Positions 36,840-45,243 of a DNA stretch of 64,000 bases are shown here, piece after piece. Where the stretch lies: the NCBI GenBank assembly GCA_003576695.1, contig QOZQ01000004.1:372001-436000 (forward strand). Direction: 5' to 3'. The DNA is from Taklimakanibacter lacteus (GTDB lineage: Bacteria > Pseudomonadota > Alphaproteobacteria > Rhizobiales > Aestuariivirgaceae). Each line of letters opens with the position of its first letter. Position 1 is the stretch's first letter. Under the pieces are notes generated by a model. The model worked only from the letters and a program-made list of their open reading frames with translations, had not been told where the DNA came from and searched no databases. The position numbers and the translations under genes are program-made.

Positions 36840-37637
36840 ATGAGCCGGAAGAGACCGACGGTCGCCGATATCCGGGCGATGAAGGGCAAGCGGCAGCTCA
36901 CCATGCTGAGGGTGATGACGCTGGAGGAGGCGGAAGCAGCGGAGAGAGCCGGTGTCGATATCGTCTCCATACCGCCCGAGCTGCTGCTCAATCCGCAATA
37001 TCGCGATGCGGCGCCGAGCCTGTTCTCGATGCCGGGCGACAATTTCTATGAATTCGGGACAGCGGATGACTTCGTCCGCTTCGCCTTCAGGCTCTACAAG
37101 GCGAGTGCCGATGCGATCTATTGCGCGGCAGGCTTTCCGACGGTGAAGCGGCTGGCCGAGGACAATATCCCGGTCATCGGGCATGTCGGTTTGATCCCGT
37201 CGCGAGCGACATGGACAGGGGGCTTCAAGGCGGTCGGCAAGACGGCCGAGAGCGCGCTCCAGATCTTCGAGGCGGTCAAGACCTATGAGGAAGTGGGCGC
37301 CTTCGGGGCCGAGATCGAGGTCGTGCCGGTGGAAGTGGCGCAGGCGATCTCCGAACGCACCTCGCTGATCATGCTGTCGATGGGGGCGGGGACCGGCTGC
37401 GATGCGCAATATCTCTTCGCCGAGGATGTGCTGGGCACCAATCGCGGGCACATGCCCAGGCATTCGAAGGTCTATCGCAATTTCGCCGCCGAATATGACC
37501 GGCTGCAGAAAGAGCGCATCGCCGCCTTCTCGGAATTCGTGGCCGACGTGAACAGCCTGGCCTATCCGGAGGAGAAGCATATCGTGCGGATGGACCCGGC
37601 CGAGCTCAAGTCCTTCATGACGAGCCTTGGCGGCTAG
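36840..37637 (+). CDS. PanB-like (ketopantoate hydroxymethyltransferase family) protein with altered active site
   Basis: 265 residues, TIM barrel recognisable as PanB-like from GHVGLIPS (114-121), AEIEVVPVE (157-165, E160 matching E181 of E. coli PanB) and MGAGTGCDAQYLF (181-193). The residues that bind Mg and ketopantoate in true PanB are missing: VGDS is replaced by VSIPPE (42-47), the DLPF Asp is lost near 65-70, and KIEGG reads YCAAG (94-98). It is unlikely to make pantoate. It follows the MocD/MocE-like genes (31-base gap). PanB normally uses methylene-tetrahydrofolate, so handling the one-carbon unit from demethylation is a possible role, but this is speculation. Confidence 0.75.
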   Translation: MSRKRPTVADIRAMKGKRQLTMLRVMTLEEAEAAERAGVDIVSIPPELLLNPQYRDAAPSLFSMPGDNFYEFGTADDFVRFAFRLYKASADAIYCAAGFPTVKRLAEDNIPVIGHVGLIPSRATWTGGFKAVGKTAESALQIFEAVKTYEEVGAFGAEIEVVPVEVAQAISERTSLIMLSMGAGTGCDAQYLFAEDVLGTNRGHMPRHSKVYRNFAAEYDRLQKERIAAFSEFVADVNSLAYPEEKHIVRMDPAELKSFMTSLGG

Positions 37638-37730
37638 GCGAGCGGGCCAAAGATCCTCATCAATCCCCGCGGATACTATTGCACCATCTAGTTACTTACC
37701 TTAGGGTGGCCGGGCCAACTGGGTGAGGGA

Positions 37731-38753
37731 ATGATGGCCATCAAGCTGCGGAAATTTGGACGGACCGGTCTCACGGTCACCGATATGGGATTCGGCGCCG
37801 CCCCGATCGGCAATTTCCTCAAGCCTATCCCGGAAGAGGTCTCCAATGCCTTGGTGGAACGCGCCTGGGCTGCGGGGATGCGCTATTTCGATACCGCGCC
37901 GCTCTATGGCCATGGGCTTTCCGAAATCCGTCTCGGGCAGGCCTTGCGCTGGAAGAAGCGCGACGATTTCGTCGTCTCGTCCAAGGTCGGGCGGCTGCTC
38001 AAGCCGGCGCCGCGGGCCAGCATCGATTTCACGCCCTGGGTCGATGCCGCGCCTTTCACGCTCCATTTCGATTATTCCTATGATGGAGCGATGCGGTCGC
38101 TCGACGACACGTTGCAGCGTATGGCGATCGAGCGCATCGACATCGCCTTCATCCATGATTGCGACGTGTTCAATCATGGACCCGAGCAGCAAAAGGTCTA
38201 TTTCAGGCAGGCAATGGACGGAAGCTACAAGGCCTTGCTGAAGATGCGCGAGCAGGGCGTCGTGAAATCGATCGGCTTCGGCGTCAATGAGTGGCAGGTG
38301 TGCCATGAGGCCTTGAAGCAGGGCGATTTCGACAGTTTCCTGCTGGCCGGGCGCTACACGCTGCTCGAGCAGGACTCGCTCGATGAATTCCTGCCTCTAT
38401 GCGAGGAGCGCAATGTCGCCGTCGTCATCGGCGGCGGACTCAATAGCGGCATCCTCGCCACCGGCGCCGTTGCGGGCGCCAAGTACAATTACGCGCCGGC
38501 GCCGCAACCGATCCTCGACAAGGTCCGCAAGATCGAAGTGGTCTGTGCGCGCCACAAGGTGCCGCTGCCGGCGGCGGCGCTGCAGTTCCTCCTCGCCCAC
38601 CCCGCCATTGCGTCGCATGTGCCGGGAACCCGCACCGTCCAGCAGATGGAGCAGAACATCGCCTGGATCAGCCATCCGATCCCGGCGGCCTTCTGGCAGG
38701 AGCTGAAGCAGGAAGGGCTCCTGCGCCAGGACGCGCCGACACCGAAAGGGTAG
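37731..38753 (+). CDS. Aldo/keto reductase (D-threo-aldose / L-fucose dehydrogenase-like)
   Basis: 340 residues, AKR TIM barrel. The catalytic tetrad is visible as D and Y in YFDTAPLYGHG, K in SSKVGR and H in AFIHDCD. The sequence is closest in style to NAD(P)-dependent aldose 1-dehydrogenases that give lactones. Start ATG 37731 follows GGGTGAGGGA. A 93-base gap separates it from the PanB-like gene, so it may have its own promoter; TTGCAC near 37679 has no convincing -10. It likely oxidises or reduces a product of the cluster. Confidence 0.85.
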   Translation: MMAIKLRKFGRTGLTVTDMGFGAAPIGNFLKPIPEEVSNALVERAWAAGMRYFDTAPLYGHGLSEIRLGQALRWKKRDDFVVSSKVGRLLKPAPRASIDFTPWVDAAPFTLHFDYSYDGAMRSLDDTLQRMAIERIDIAFIHDCDVFNHGPEQQKVYFRQAMDGSYKALLKMREQGVVKSIGFGVNEWQVCHEALKQGDFDSFLLAGRYTLLEQDSLDEFLPLCEERNVAVVIGGGLNSGILATGAVAGAKYNYAPAPQPILDKVRKIEVVCARHKVPLPAAALQFLLAHPAIASHVPGTRTVQQMEQNIAWISHPIPAAFWQELKQEGLLRQDAPTPKG

Positions 38754-38761
38754 GCGGGCAG

Positions 38762-39724
38762 CTATTCGTAGGATTGCACCACCGCGAAAACGGCTTGCAC
38801 CACCTTGGCCATCCTCTGGTAGTCGAGCTTGTCGGCCGTGTCCTCCGCCTCGTGATAATGGGGATTCCGGTAGAAGGCGGTATCGGTGATCATCAGGGCG
38901 GGAAAGCCTTCATTCCAGTAGGCCTGATGATCGGAGAAGTCGACGCCCGGGATCACGGGAAGAGTATTGATCGAGTGAGCCGGCAAGTCGCTGGCCCCGG
39001 CCATTGCCGCCTTGACCTTGCGCGTCTGTGACCAATCATTGAGACGGCCAATGATCGCGATGAAATTGCCCCGGTCGGGATAGATCAGGTCCATGCCGGG
39101 AAAAGGATAGCTTTGGCTGTCGGGCAGGTCGCTGTACCAGCCGATCATTTCGAGCGCCAGCATCAGCGACACCTCACGGCCGGTGGCACTGAGGGAGCGC
39201 GCATGATGGGCGCTGCCCATCTGCTCGGTGCGGAAATGGGGCGGCTCCTCCAGCGTATAGGCAACCAGCTCGACCGGCCGGCGCGGCGGATTTTGGCCAA
39301 GCAAACGCGCCAGCTCGATCAATCCGGCAACGCCGCTGGCATTGTCATCGGCGCCCGGGGTCGTCTCGAAGGAATCATAGTGGGCGCCGATCACCAGGAG
39401 GGAACCTTCCGCGGGGCCGAAGCGGGCGATCACATTACGGTATTTTTCGCCCTGGATCTCGAACCATTGGTCGGCGACAGCGGCACCTGAAGCGGTGAAT
39501 TCCTTGTGCACATAGTCGGCCGCAGCTTCGAGATTGGTGAGGTTCTCGATGCTGCGCGGATGCAATGTCTCGCTCAGCATCCGCACATGGGCGGCGAGGC
39601 GTTCCGGCGACACGGGAGGCGATTTTGCAGGCAGCGGCCTTACCAGGGGCTGCACCGTCACGGCGTAGAGTGCCAGAAATACCACAAAAGCGGCGAGTAC
39701 CAGCTCGAGGAAGACTCTCTTCAT
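38762..39724 (-). CDS. Membrane-anchored M28-family zinc peptidase
   Basis: 320 residues. ATG 39724 (MKRVFLELV) was preferred to an in-frame TTG at 39736. One N-terminal hydrophobic helix (about 4-24) is a signal anchor, so the catalytic domain is periplasmic. The co-catalytic zinc ligands appear as H in GAHYDS, D in GADDNASG, E in LEEPP and H in FSDHQAYW. Likely an aminopeptidase. It is the last gene of a minus-strand CUT2 operon (27 bases after the permease gene), unusual company suggesting that the imported compound is an amino-acid or peptide conjugate. Confidence 0.85.
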   Translation of the reverse strand: MKRVFLELVLAAFVVFLALYAVTVQPLVRPLPAKSPPVSPERLAAHVRMLSETLHPRSIENLTNLEAAADYVHKEFTASGAAVADQWFEIQGEKYRNVIARFGPAEGSLLVIGAHYDSFETTPGADDNASGVAGLIELARLLGQNPPRRPVELVAYTLEEPPHFRTEQMGSAHHARSLSATGREVSLMLALEMIGWYSDLPDSQSYPFPGMDLIYPDRGNFIAIIGRLNDWSQTRKVKAAMAGASDLPAHSINTLPVIPGVDFSDHQAYWNEGFPALMITDTAFYRNPHYHEAEDTADKLDYQRMAKVVQAVFAVVQSYE

Positions 39725-39751
39725 TCCCGCGAGCAAGCTTGCACCTTGCGG

Positions 39752-40702
39752 CTATTTGATGACCAGCACCTTGCTGCGGTCCATGGTGATGGCGACGGCG
39801 GCGACGAGGATGAAGCCGAAGACGATCTGCTGGGCGAAGACCGACACGCCCATGAAGGTCATGCCGATGCGCACCACCTGGACGATGAGCGCGCCGACGA
39901 AGCTGCGCCAGATCGAGCCGACGCCGCCGGTGATGGCGGTGCCGCCGACGACGATCGCGGCGATGGCGGGAAGCAGGAATTCGCTGGCAAGGGTGGGTGA
40001 GCCCGAGCCCAGCCGCGCCGCCATGACGATGCCGGCGATGCCCGCCATGGTGCCCGAGAGGGTGAAGGCCATGATCTTGATGCGATTCACGTCGATGCCC
40101 GAGGCCATGACGGCGCGCTCCTGGGCGCCGATGCCGCGCACCAGGCGGCCGAAAGGGGTGAGCTGCAGGATGGCGCTGAGGATGATGAGGAAGACGGCGC
40201 CAACCCAGATCTCTCGCGGAATGCCGAGCGTGTCGCCGACGGCCCAGCCAAGATAGCTGTCGCGCAATTCGGCCGGGATGTTGACGGAGCGCGTGTCGGA
40301 GAACCAATAGCCGGCGCTGATCACGACGCCGCTTACGGCCAAGGTGGCGATGAAGGAAGGGATGCGCAGCCTGGTCGAGACGAAGCCGCCGGCGAAGCCC
40401 GCGACAGCACCGCCCAGCACGGCGAGCGGAATGGCGAAAATGCCATAGCGCGGCAAGTAGGCGGCAAGGATGCAGCTCGTCATCGAGGCCACCGCCTGGA
40501 CCGAGAGATCGATGCCGCCCATCATGATGACAAGCGTCACGCCCGAGGCCATCAGGAAGAGCGTCATGGTGTCGGCGGTGACCGACAGGAGATTGCTGGC
40601 GGCGAAGAAGGTCGGATCATAGCCGCCGATGAGCAGCACCAGAAGAACCAGCACGATCACCGGAAGGAAGGTCTGGAGCAGGGCTTTGTATCTGTCGACC
40701 AT
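39752..40702 (-). CDS. CUT2 importer, permease 2 (RbsC type)
   Basis: 316 residues, about ten membrane helices, class motif MGGIDLSVQA near residue 65 and the GIDVNRIKIMAF loop near 205. The operon has two different permease genes (here and 42215-43189) flanking the ATPase gene, so the channel is probably a heterodimer. The gene begins 1 base after the ATPase stop. Confidence 0.9.
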   Translation of the reverse strand: MVDRYKALLQTFLPVIVLVLLVLLIGGYDPTFFAASNLLSVTADTMTLFLMASGVTLVIMMGGIDLSVQAVASMTSCILAAYLPRYGIFAIPLAVLGGAVAGFAGGFVSTRLRIPSFIATLAVSGVVISAGYWFSDTRSVNIPAELRDSYLGWAVGDTLGIPREIWVGAVFLIILSAILQLTPFGRLVRGIGAQERAVMASGIDVNRIKIMAFTLSGTMAGIAGIVMAARLGSGSPTLASEFLLPAIAAIVVGGTAITGGVGSIWRSFVGALIVQVVRIGMTFMGVSVFAQQIVFGFILVAAVAITMDRSKVLVIK

Positions 40703-40703
40703 G

Positions 40704-42218
40704 TCAGACCATATGCCGGATGAGATCGACCTGGGCGGGCTTGCCGCCCGGTGGCGCCTCGAAAGTCGCGGTCACCTCGCCATCGCGCATCACCAATATG
40801 CGGTTGGAAAGGCCGATGACCTCTTCCAGCGTATCGCCGAGGAGGATGACGGCCATGCCTTCGGCTGTCATGTCGCGCACCAGCTCATAGACATCCTCCT
40901 TGGCGCCGACATCGATGCCCCGCGTCGGATGATCGAGGATCAGCACGCGCACCCCGGCGACTCGCCATTTGGCGAGCACCACCTTCTGCTGGTTGCCGCC
41001 GGAGAGGCTCCCCACCATGGTCGCCGTGGACGGCGTCTTGATCTTGAGGCGGCCGATCCATTCCTGGGCGGTGGCGTGCTCGGCGGCAAAGCGCAAGATG
41101 CCGCTCGCGACATATTTCGGCAAAGCGGCGAGCGTCATGTTCTCGGCGACGGTGAAGGCCGAGACCTGACCTTCGGTCTTGCGCTCGCTCGGGACGAGGC
41201 CGATGCCCTTGCGGGCCGCCTCATGGGGAGCGCCGAAGCGGACGACACTGCCGTCCACCGTCAAGGTCCCCCGGTCGGCCGGAGAATGGCCGGCCAGGCA
41301 GCGGGCCAGATCCTCGCGGCCCGAGCCGATGACGCCGGCAATGCCGATGATCTCGCCTGCATGCAGGGGGAAGCTGATATTGGAGAAGGCGCCTTCCTTG
41401 CAGAGACCGTTGCAGCTGAGGACGACCTGGGAGGAGGGCGCCGCCTGGCGGGCCTCGCGGTAATATTCATGATGCAACTGGCGGCCGACCATATGCTGGT
41501 GCAGGTCCTTGACCGTCGCCTCGCCGCTGCCAAGCTCCTTCACCACCTTGCCGTCGCGCATGACATAGACGCGGTCCGAGATGTCGAGCACCTCCTCGAG
41601 CCGATGCGAGATGAAGACGATGGAAGCGCGCTGCTTGAGATCGCGCACGATCTCGAACAGGAGATCGACTTCCTTGCGCTCGACCACCGAGGTCGGCTCA
41701 TCGAGCAATATGGTGACGTCGCCCTTGATGCGGCTGTCGAGCGACAGGGCCTTGGCGATCTCCACCATCTGGCGGTCGGCGAAGGACAGGTCGGCGCAGC
41801 GTGTGCCCGGATGGCAGGCGAGGCGAACCTTCTTGAGCTCGACGGCCGCCGCCTCATTCATGCGCGCCTTCGAGATCAGGCCGTAACGGAGGAATTCCTC
41901 CTCGCGACCCAGAAAGATGTTCTCGGCGACGGTGAGCGTCGGCAGGATCGACTGTTCCTGGAACACCATGGCGATGCCGGAATCGAAAGCAAGGCGCGGC
42001 GAAACGATCCGGATCGCCTGGCCATTGACGAGGATCTCGCCCCGATCCGGCTGGTAGATGCCGTTCAGCACCTTGAGGAGGGAAGATTTGCCGGCGCCAT
42101 TCTCGCCGATAAGGCCCACGACCTCGCTCTTGTTGATGGCGAAGGAGACATCGTCGAGCGCCTTCACGCCCGGAAAGGACTTGGAGACGCCGCGCAATTC
42201 GAGGACCGGCGGCATCAT
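40704..42218 (-). CDS. CUT2 importer, double ATPase with altered second Walker B
   Basis: 504 residues, two nucleotide-binding domains. Domain 1: Walker A GENGAGKSS, signature LSFAD, Walker B ILLDEP. Domain 2: signature LSGGN, but Walker B reads LILD-H430-P, so the catalytic Glu is His. Thus the site made of domain 1 Walker motifs and the domain 2 signature is complete, while the other is degenerate. The CUT2 protein at 18687 keeps LILDEP at this point. The 4-base overlap with the upstream permease indicates coupled translation. Confidence 0.9.
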   Translation of the reverse strand: MMPPVLELRGVSKSFPGVKALDDVSFAINKSEVVGLIGENGAGKSSLLKVLNGIYQPDRGEILVNGQAIRIVSPRLAFDSGIAMVFQEQSILPTLTVAENIFLGREEEFLRYGLISKARMNEAAAVELKKVRLACHPGTRCADLSFADRQMVEIAKALSLDSRIKGDVTILLDEPTSVVERKEVDLLFEIVRDLKQRASIVFISHRLEEVLDISDRVYVMRDGKVVKELGSGEATVKDLHQHMVGRQLHHEYYREARQAAPSSQVVLSCNGLCKEGAFSNISFPLHAGEIIGIAGVIGSGREDLARCLAGHSPADRGTLTVDGSVVRFGAPHEAARKGIGLVPSERKTEGQVSAFTVAENMTLAALPKYVASGILRFAAEHATAQEWIGRLKIKTPSTATMVGSLSGGNQQKVVLAKWRVAGVRVLILDHPTRGIDVGAKEDVYELVRDMTAEGMAVILLGDTLEEVIGLSNRILVMRDGEVTATFEAPPGGKPAQVDLIRHMV

Positions 42219-43189
42219 TTCACCACTTCGAGGCGCGAGCGGTCGAGGGCGAGCGCCACCGCGGCGATGATGAGAAGGCCCTGGACCCCCTGCTGCACAT
42301 AGGGCTCGACCCCCATGAGGACGAGGCCATTGGCGAGCACGACGACGATCATGACGCCGATGACGGAATTGAGGACGGAGCCGACGCCACCGGACAAAGC
42401 GGTGCCGCCCACCACGACCGCGGTAATGGTGGTGAAGAGGCGGCCCTGGCTGATGAGCGCATGGCCCTGGCCGAATTGCGCCGCCGACAGGACACCGCCC
42501 AACCCATAGAAGAGGCCGGCCACGGTGAAGATCAGGATACGGGTACGCTCGATCGGAATGCCGGCATGGCGGGCCGTCATCTCATCGGTGCCGATGGCAT
42601 AGAGCCAGCGGCCGAGACGGGTGCGCTCCTGGATGATGAAGGCGATGGCGACCGAGGCGATAGCGATCCACACCGCCATGGGAATGCCGAGCGGGCGGCC
42701 AAGAGAGAGGAAACGGAAAGTCTGGTCGGATATGCGCACCGTATCGCCCCCCAGCACGGCCATGGCGATGCCGACGCCGGCAAAGCCGACGCCGAGCGTC
42801 GTCATGAAGGAGGGGGTCTTGAGCTTCACATGCAGCAGGCCATTGAGAAGACCCATGACGCCGCCGGCAATGACGGCGAGGGGAACCGCGAAGAGGCCGA
42901 TGGCGTAAGGCGAAATGTCATTGGTGACGAGCAGGCTCACCATCACAGCCGTCAAGGCGACGATGCCCTCGACGGAGAGATCGATGCTGCCCATGAGAAT
43001 GATGAAGGTGGCGCCCATGCACAGCACAAGCGGGATGGCGGCCGAATTGAGCAGGCGGATGAAATTGCCGATGGTGAGGAAGTTGCCGTTGAACAGGCTG
43101 ATCAGGATGCACAAAGCGAGAAGCACCGCAAGTGGGGCCCATTTGCGCCATTGTGCCAAAGCACCGCCATTCAGTGCAGCAGTCTTCAA
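42215..43189 (-). CDS. CUT2 importer, permease 1 (RbsC type)
   Basis: 324 residues using TTG 43189 as start, 6 bases after a strong GGGAGG; longer starts (ATG 43222 and beyond) lie before this RBS and run into the 101-bp repeat. About ten membrane helices, with MGSIDLSVEG near residue 70 and the RHAGIPIERTRILIF loop. Probably pairs with permease 2. Confidence 0.88.
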   Translation of the reverse strand: MKTAALNGGALAQWRKWAPLAVLLALCILISLFNGNFLTIGNFIRLLNSAAIPLVLCMGATFIILMGSIDLSVEGIVALTAVMVSLLVTNDISPYAIGLFAVPLAVIAGGVMGLLNGLLHVKLKTPSFMTTLGVGFAGVGIAMAVLGGDTVRISDQTFRFLSLGRPLGIPMAVWIAIASVAIAFIIQERTRLGRWLYAIGTDEMTARHAGIPIERTRILIFTVAGLFYGLGGVLSAAQFGQGHALISQGRLFTTITAVVVGGTALSGGVGSVLNSVIGVMIVVVLANGLVLMGVEPYVQQGVQGLLIIAAVALALDRSRLEVVK

Positions 43190-43226
43190 ACGGTTCCTCC
43201 CGATCAGATCGTGATCGCCCATCAAA

Positions 43227-43327
43227 CCGTCATCCCGGCGTAAGCCGGGATCCATTAAATTCTTCCAACGCGATCAATATCACCCGCGTGAACTTATTCA
43301 ATGGATCCCGGCTTGCGCCGGGATGAC
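43227..43327. repeat. 101-bp dispersed repeat, copy 1
   Basis: Begins CCGTCATCCCGGCGTAAGCC and ends CCCGGCTTGCGCCGGGATGA; the two ends are inverted repeats of each other around ATTAAATTC and ACTTATTCAA. The element at 62654-62754 has the same length and layout with about 75% matching bases. It separates the binding-protein gene from the rest of the importer operon. Such GGGATGA-ended elements are common between genes in Hyphomicrobiales. Confidence 0.85.
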
Positions 43328-43337
43328 GTAACGCGTG

Positions 43338-44438
43338 CTAGCTGCGATACTGGATCTGGCCAGTGGCCTTGCCCCACAGATCGCCGAAATCGGTCTTGGG
43401 CGGGTTGTTCTTGTAGTCGGCGACCGTGTCCTTGGTGACGATGATGCCGGTGCCGTAGAATTCGCGATGTTCCTTCGGCTCCTTGGTGATGTCGATCTTG
43501 CCGGTGACATGGGCATAGGGGATCGCAAGGCCCATGCCGCCGGTCCACAGCGGATCCCAGGCGACGGTGCCGGCGAATTCCCCGGCCTCGATCGCCTTCA
43601 CCGCGGCATCGATGCCGTCGATGCCGACGACCGGAACCTTGCCGGCAAGGCCATTCTGGCGTAGCGCCTCGAGCGCGCCCATGCCCATGCCGTCATTGGC
43701 GGCGAAGACGCCCTTCACCTCATCGCCGAAGCGGGTGATCCAGGCCTGGGTGATGTCGAAGGCCTTCTGCTCATTCCAGTCGGCTGGCTGGAAGTCGAGC
43801 AATTTCACCTTGCCATTGGTCTTGGCGATCGCATTGTCGAGACCGAGCTTGCGCTCGATGGCTGGCACATTGGAAAGAATGCCGCCCAGCGCCACGATGC
43901 CGCCTTCGCCGCCGAAGGCCGCGAAGAGGGCATTGGCGATGGCTTCGGCCGTCGGCACACCGTCGAAGGACATATGCGCCACGTAGTTCGGATCGAAATC
44001 CCAGGGGTGAAGATCGTCGGGCTTGTTCCACTGGGTGACGACGAAGCCGCCCGCCTTCTTCACTTCCTCGACGATCACCCGCGCATCGGGCGAATCATTG
44101 GGATCGACATTGAGGATGAGCTTGCCGCCGGTGCGCTGGAGCAGGGCCTTGATGTCGGAGATGCCTTTCTCCGAATTGCCGTCGGTGACCAGCGTCTCGA
44201 ACTTGGCGCCGACCGTCTTGGCGAAATCCTCGCCGCCCTTGGCGAAGGTCGCGTGATAAGGATTGGCGACCGAGCGCATGGAATTGGCAAGCGTCCAGGT
44301 GGTCTCCTGGGCGATGGCCGGCATCGGAAAAGATCTTGCCACCGCGGCGACGGCGGCAGCGCCTGCCGCGCCCTTCAGCAGCGCGCGGCGGTTCACAGAC
44401 GATTTCACAGCAGGCGAAAACGGTTTCCCGGCAGTCAT
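43338..44438 (-). CDS. CUT2 importer, periplasmic binding protein
   Basis: 366 residues. N-terminal NRRALLKGAAGAAAVAAVA is a Tat-like signal (cleavage near AIAQ), unusual for CUT2 binding proteins, most of which use Sec. The mature part is a type 1 periplasmic binding fold, with VFAANDGMGMGALEAL and VVGIDGIDAAVKAI as hallmark segments. ATG 44438 follows GGGAGGACG. A sigma-70-like promoter lies at 44474-44502. Confidence 0.9.
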   Translation of the reverse strand: MTAGKPFSPAVKSSVNRRALLKGAAGAAAVAAVARSFPMPAIAQETTWTLANSMRSVANPYHATFAKGGEDFAKTVGAKFETLVTDGNSEKGISDIKALLQRTGGKLILNVDPNDSPDARVIVEEVKKAGGFVVTQWNKPDDLHPWDFDPNYVAHMSFDGVPTAEAIANALFAAFGGEGGIVALGGILSNVPAIERKLGLDNAIAKTNGKVKLLDFQPADWNEQKAFDITQAWITRFGDEVKGVFAANDGMGMGALEALRQNGLAGKVPVVGIDGIDAAVKAIEAGEFAGTVAWDPLWTGGMGLAIPYAHVTGKIDITKEPKEHREFYGTGIIVTKDTVADYKNNPPKTDFGDLWGKATGQIQYRS

Positions 44439-44473
44439 TCACGTCCTCCCATTTCTTTGCTTTACTGCACTAA

Positions 44474-44502
44474 ATAGTTACTGCATTCTAGGCTCGAGTC
44501 AA
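44474..44502 (-). promoter_or_regulatory. Sigma-70-like promoter of the 38762-44438 operon with flanking direct repeats
   Basis: On the minus strand, TTGACT is followed after 17 bases by AACTAT. Two copies of TTACTGCA (44462-44469 and 44478-44485, plus-strand reading), 16 bases apart, overlap or abut the -10 box and may bind a regulator; the divergent TetR protein is a candidate. Confidence 0.55.
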
Positions 44503-44554
44503 GGCGGCAGAGAAGATCTGCCACATCTTTAGGCAGTTACGAGAAAACCATTTT

Positions 44555-44569
44555 CTAACAGGGTGTTAG
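44555..44569. promoter_or_regulatory. TetR-type operator palindrome over the tetR ribosome binding site
   Basis: CTAACAGGGTGTTAG is a perfect 6-3-6 inverted repeat ending 2 bases before the TetR start codon. Its place over the leader fits autorepression of the TetR-acyl-CoA dehydrogenase-MaoC operon. Confidence 0.55.
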
Positions 44570-44571
44570 CC

Positions 44572-45243
44572 ATGAATACGGCATCCGCCGCCGAGTCCGA
44601 GGCGGCTCCGAGAGCGACCCAGAAGGGGCGTGACGCTGATCTCACGCGCAAGCGCATCCTGACGGCGGCGACGGTGGAATTCGGGCGCAAAGGCTTGGGC
44701 GGAGCCCGGGTCGATGAGATCGCGCGGCGCTCCAAATCCAACCAGCGCATGATCTATCATTATTTCGGCAGCAAGGAGCTGCTGTTCACGGCCGTGCTGG
44801 AAGCGGCCTATTCGGATATCCGCGCGGCCGAACAGAAGCTCAATCTCGACGCGCTCGCGCCCACGGAAGCGATCGCGACACTGGTGCGCTTCACCTGGAC
44901 CTATTATCTCGAGCATCCCGAGTTCCTGTCGCTGGTCAACAGCGCCAATCTGCACCGTGCCCGGCATATCAAGGGTTCGCAGATCGTGCGCAAGGTGACC
45001 GACACCTTCATCCTGATGGTGAAAGCGATCCTCGATCGCGGCGTGGCGGCGGGCGAGTTCCGCGCCGGGGTCGATCCGGTGCAGCTCAACATCACCATCG
45101 CGGCCATCGGCTATTATTACCTGACCAACCGCTATACCGGCTCGATCATCTTCGATCGCGACCTGATGGCGCCCGAACATCTCGATGAGCGCCTGGCCTT
45201 CAATCTGGAGACGATCCTGCGTCTGGTGAGGAAGGTGCCATGA
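44572..45243 (+). CDS. TetR-family transcriptional regulator
   Basis: 223 residues from ATG 44572 (a GTG at 44563 lies inside the palindrome). Helix-turn-helix at about 35-70 ([22 protein letters not shown]); the rest is a helical ligand-binding domain. It overlaps the acyl-CoA dehydrogenase start by 4 bases, so it likely controls that operon in response to an acyl-CoA or related compound. Confidence 0.92.
   Translation: MNTASAAESEAAPRATQKGRDADLTRKRILTAATVEFGRKGLGGARVDEIARRSKSNQRMIYHYFGSKELLFTAVLEAAYSDIRAAEQKLNLDALAPTEAIATLVRFTWTYYLEHPEFLSLVNSANLHRARHIKGSQIVRKVTDTFILMVKAILDRGVAAGEFRAGVDPVQLNITIAAIGYYYLTNRYTGSIIFDRDLMAPEHLDERLAFNLETILRLVRKVP

Noticed and set aside
37638-37730. Possible promoter (TTGCAC near 37679) before the aldo/keto reductase gene
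   Set aside because: No acceptable -10 box at 16-18 bases; left unannotated.
40629-42302. 557-codon plus-strand frame opposite the CUT2 double ATPase
   Set aside because: Shadow of the minus-strand ATPase; no RBS or domain.
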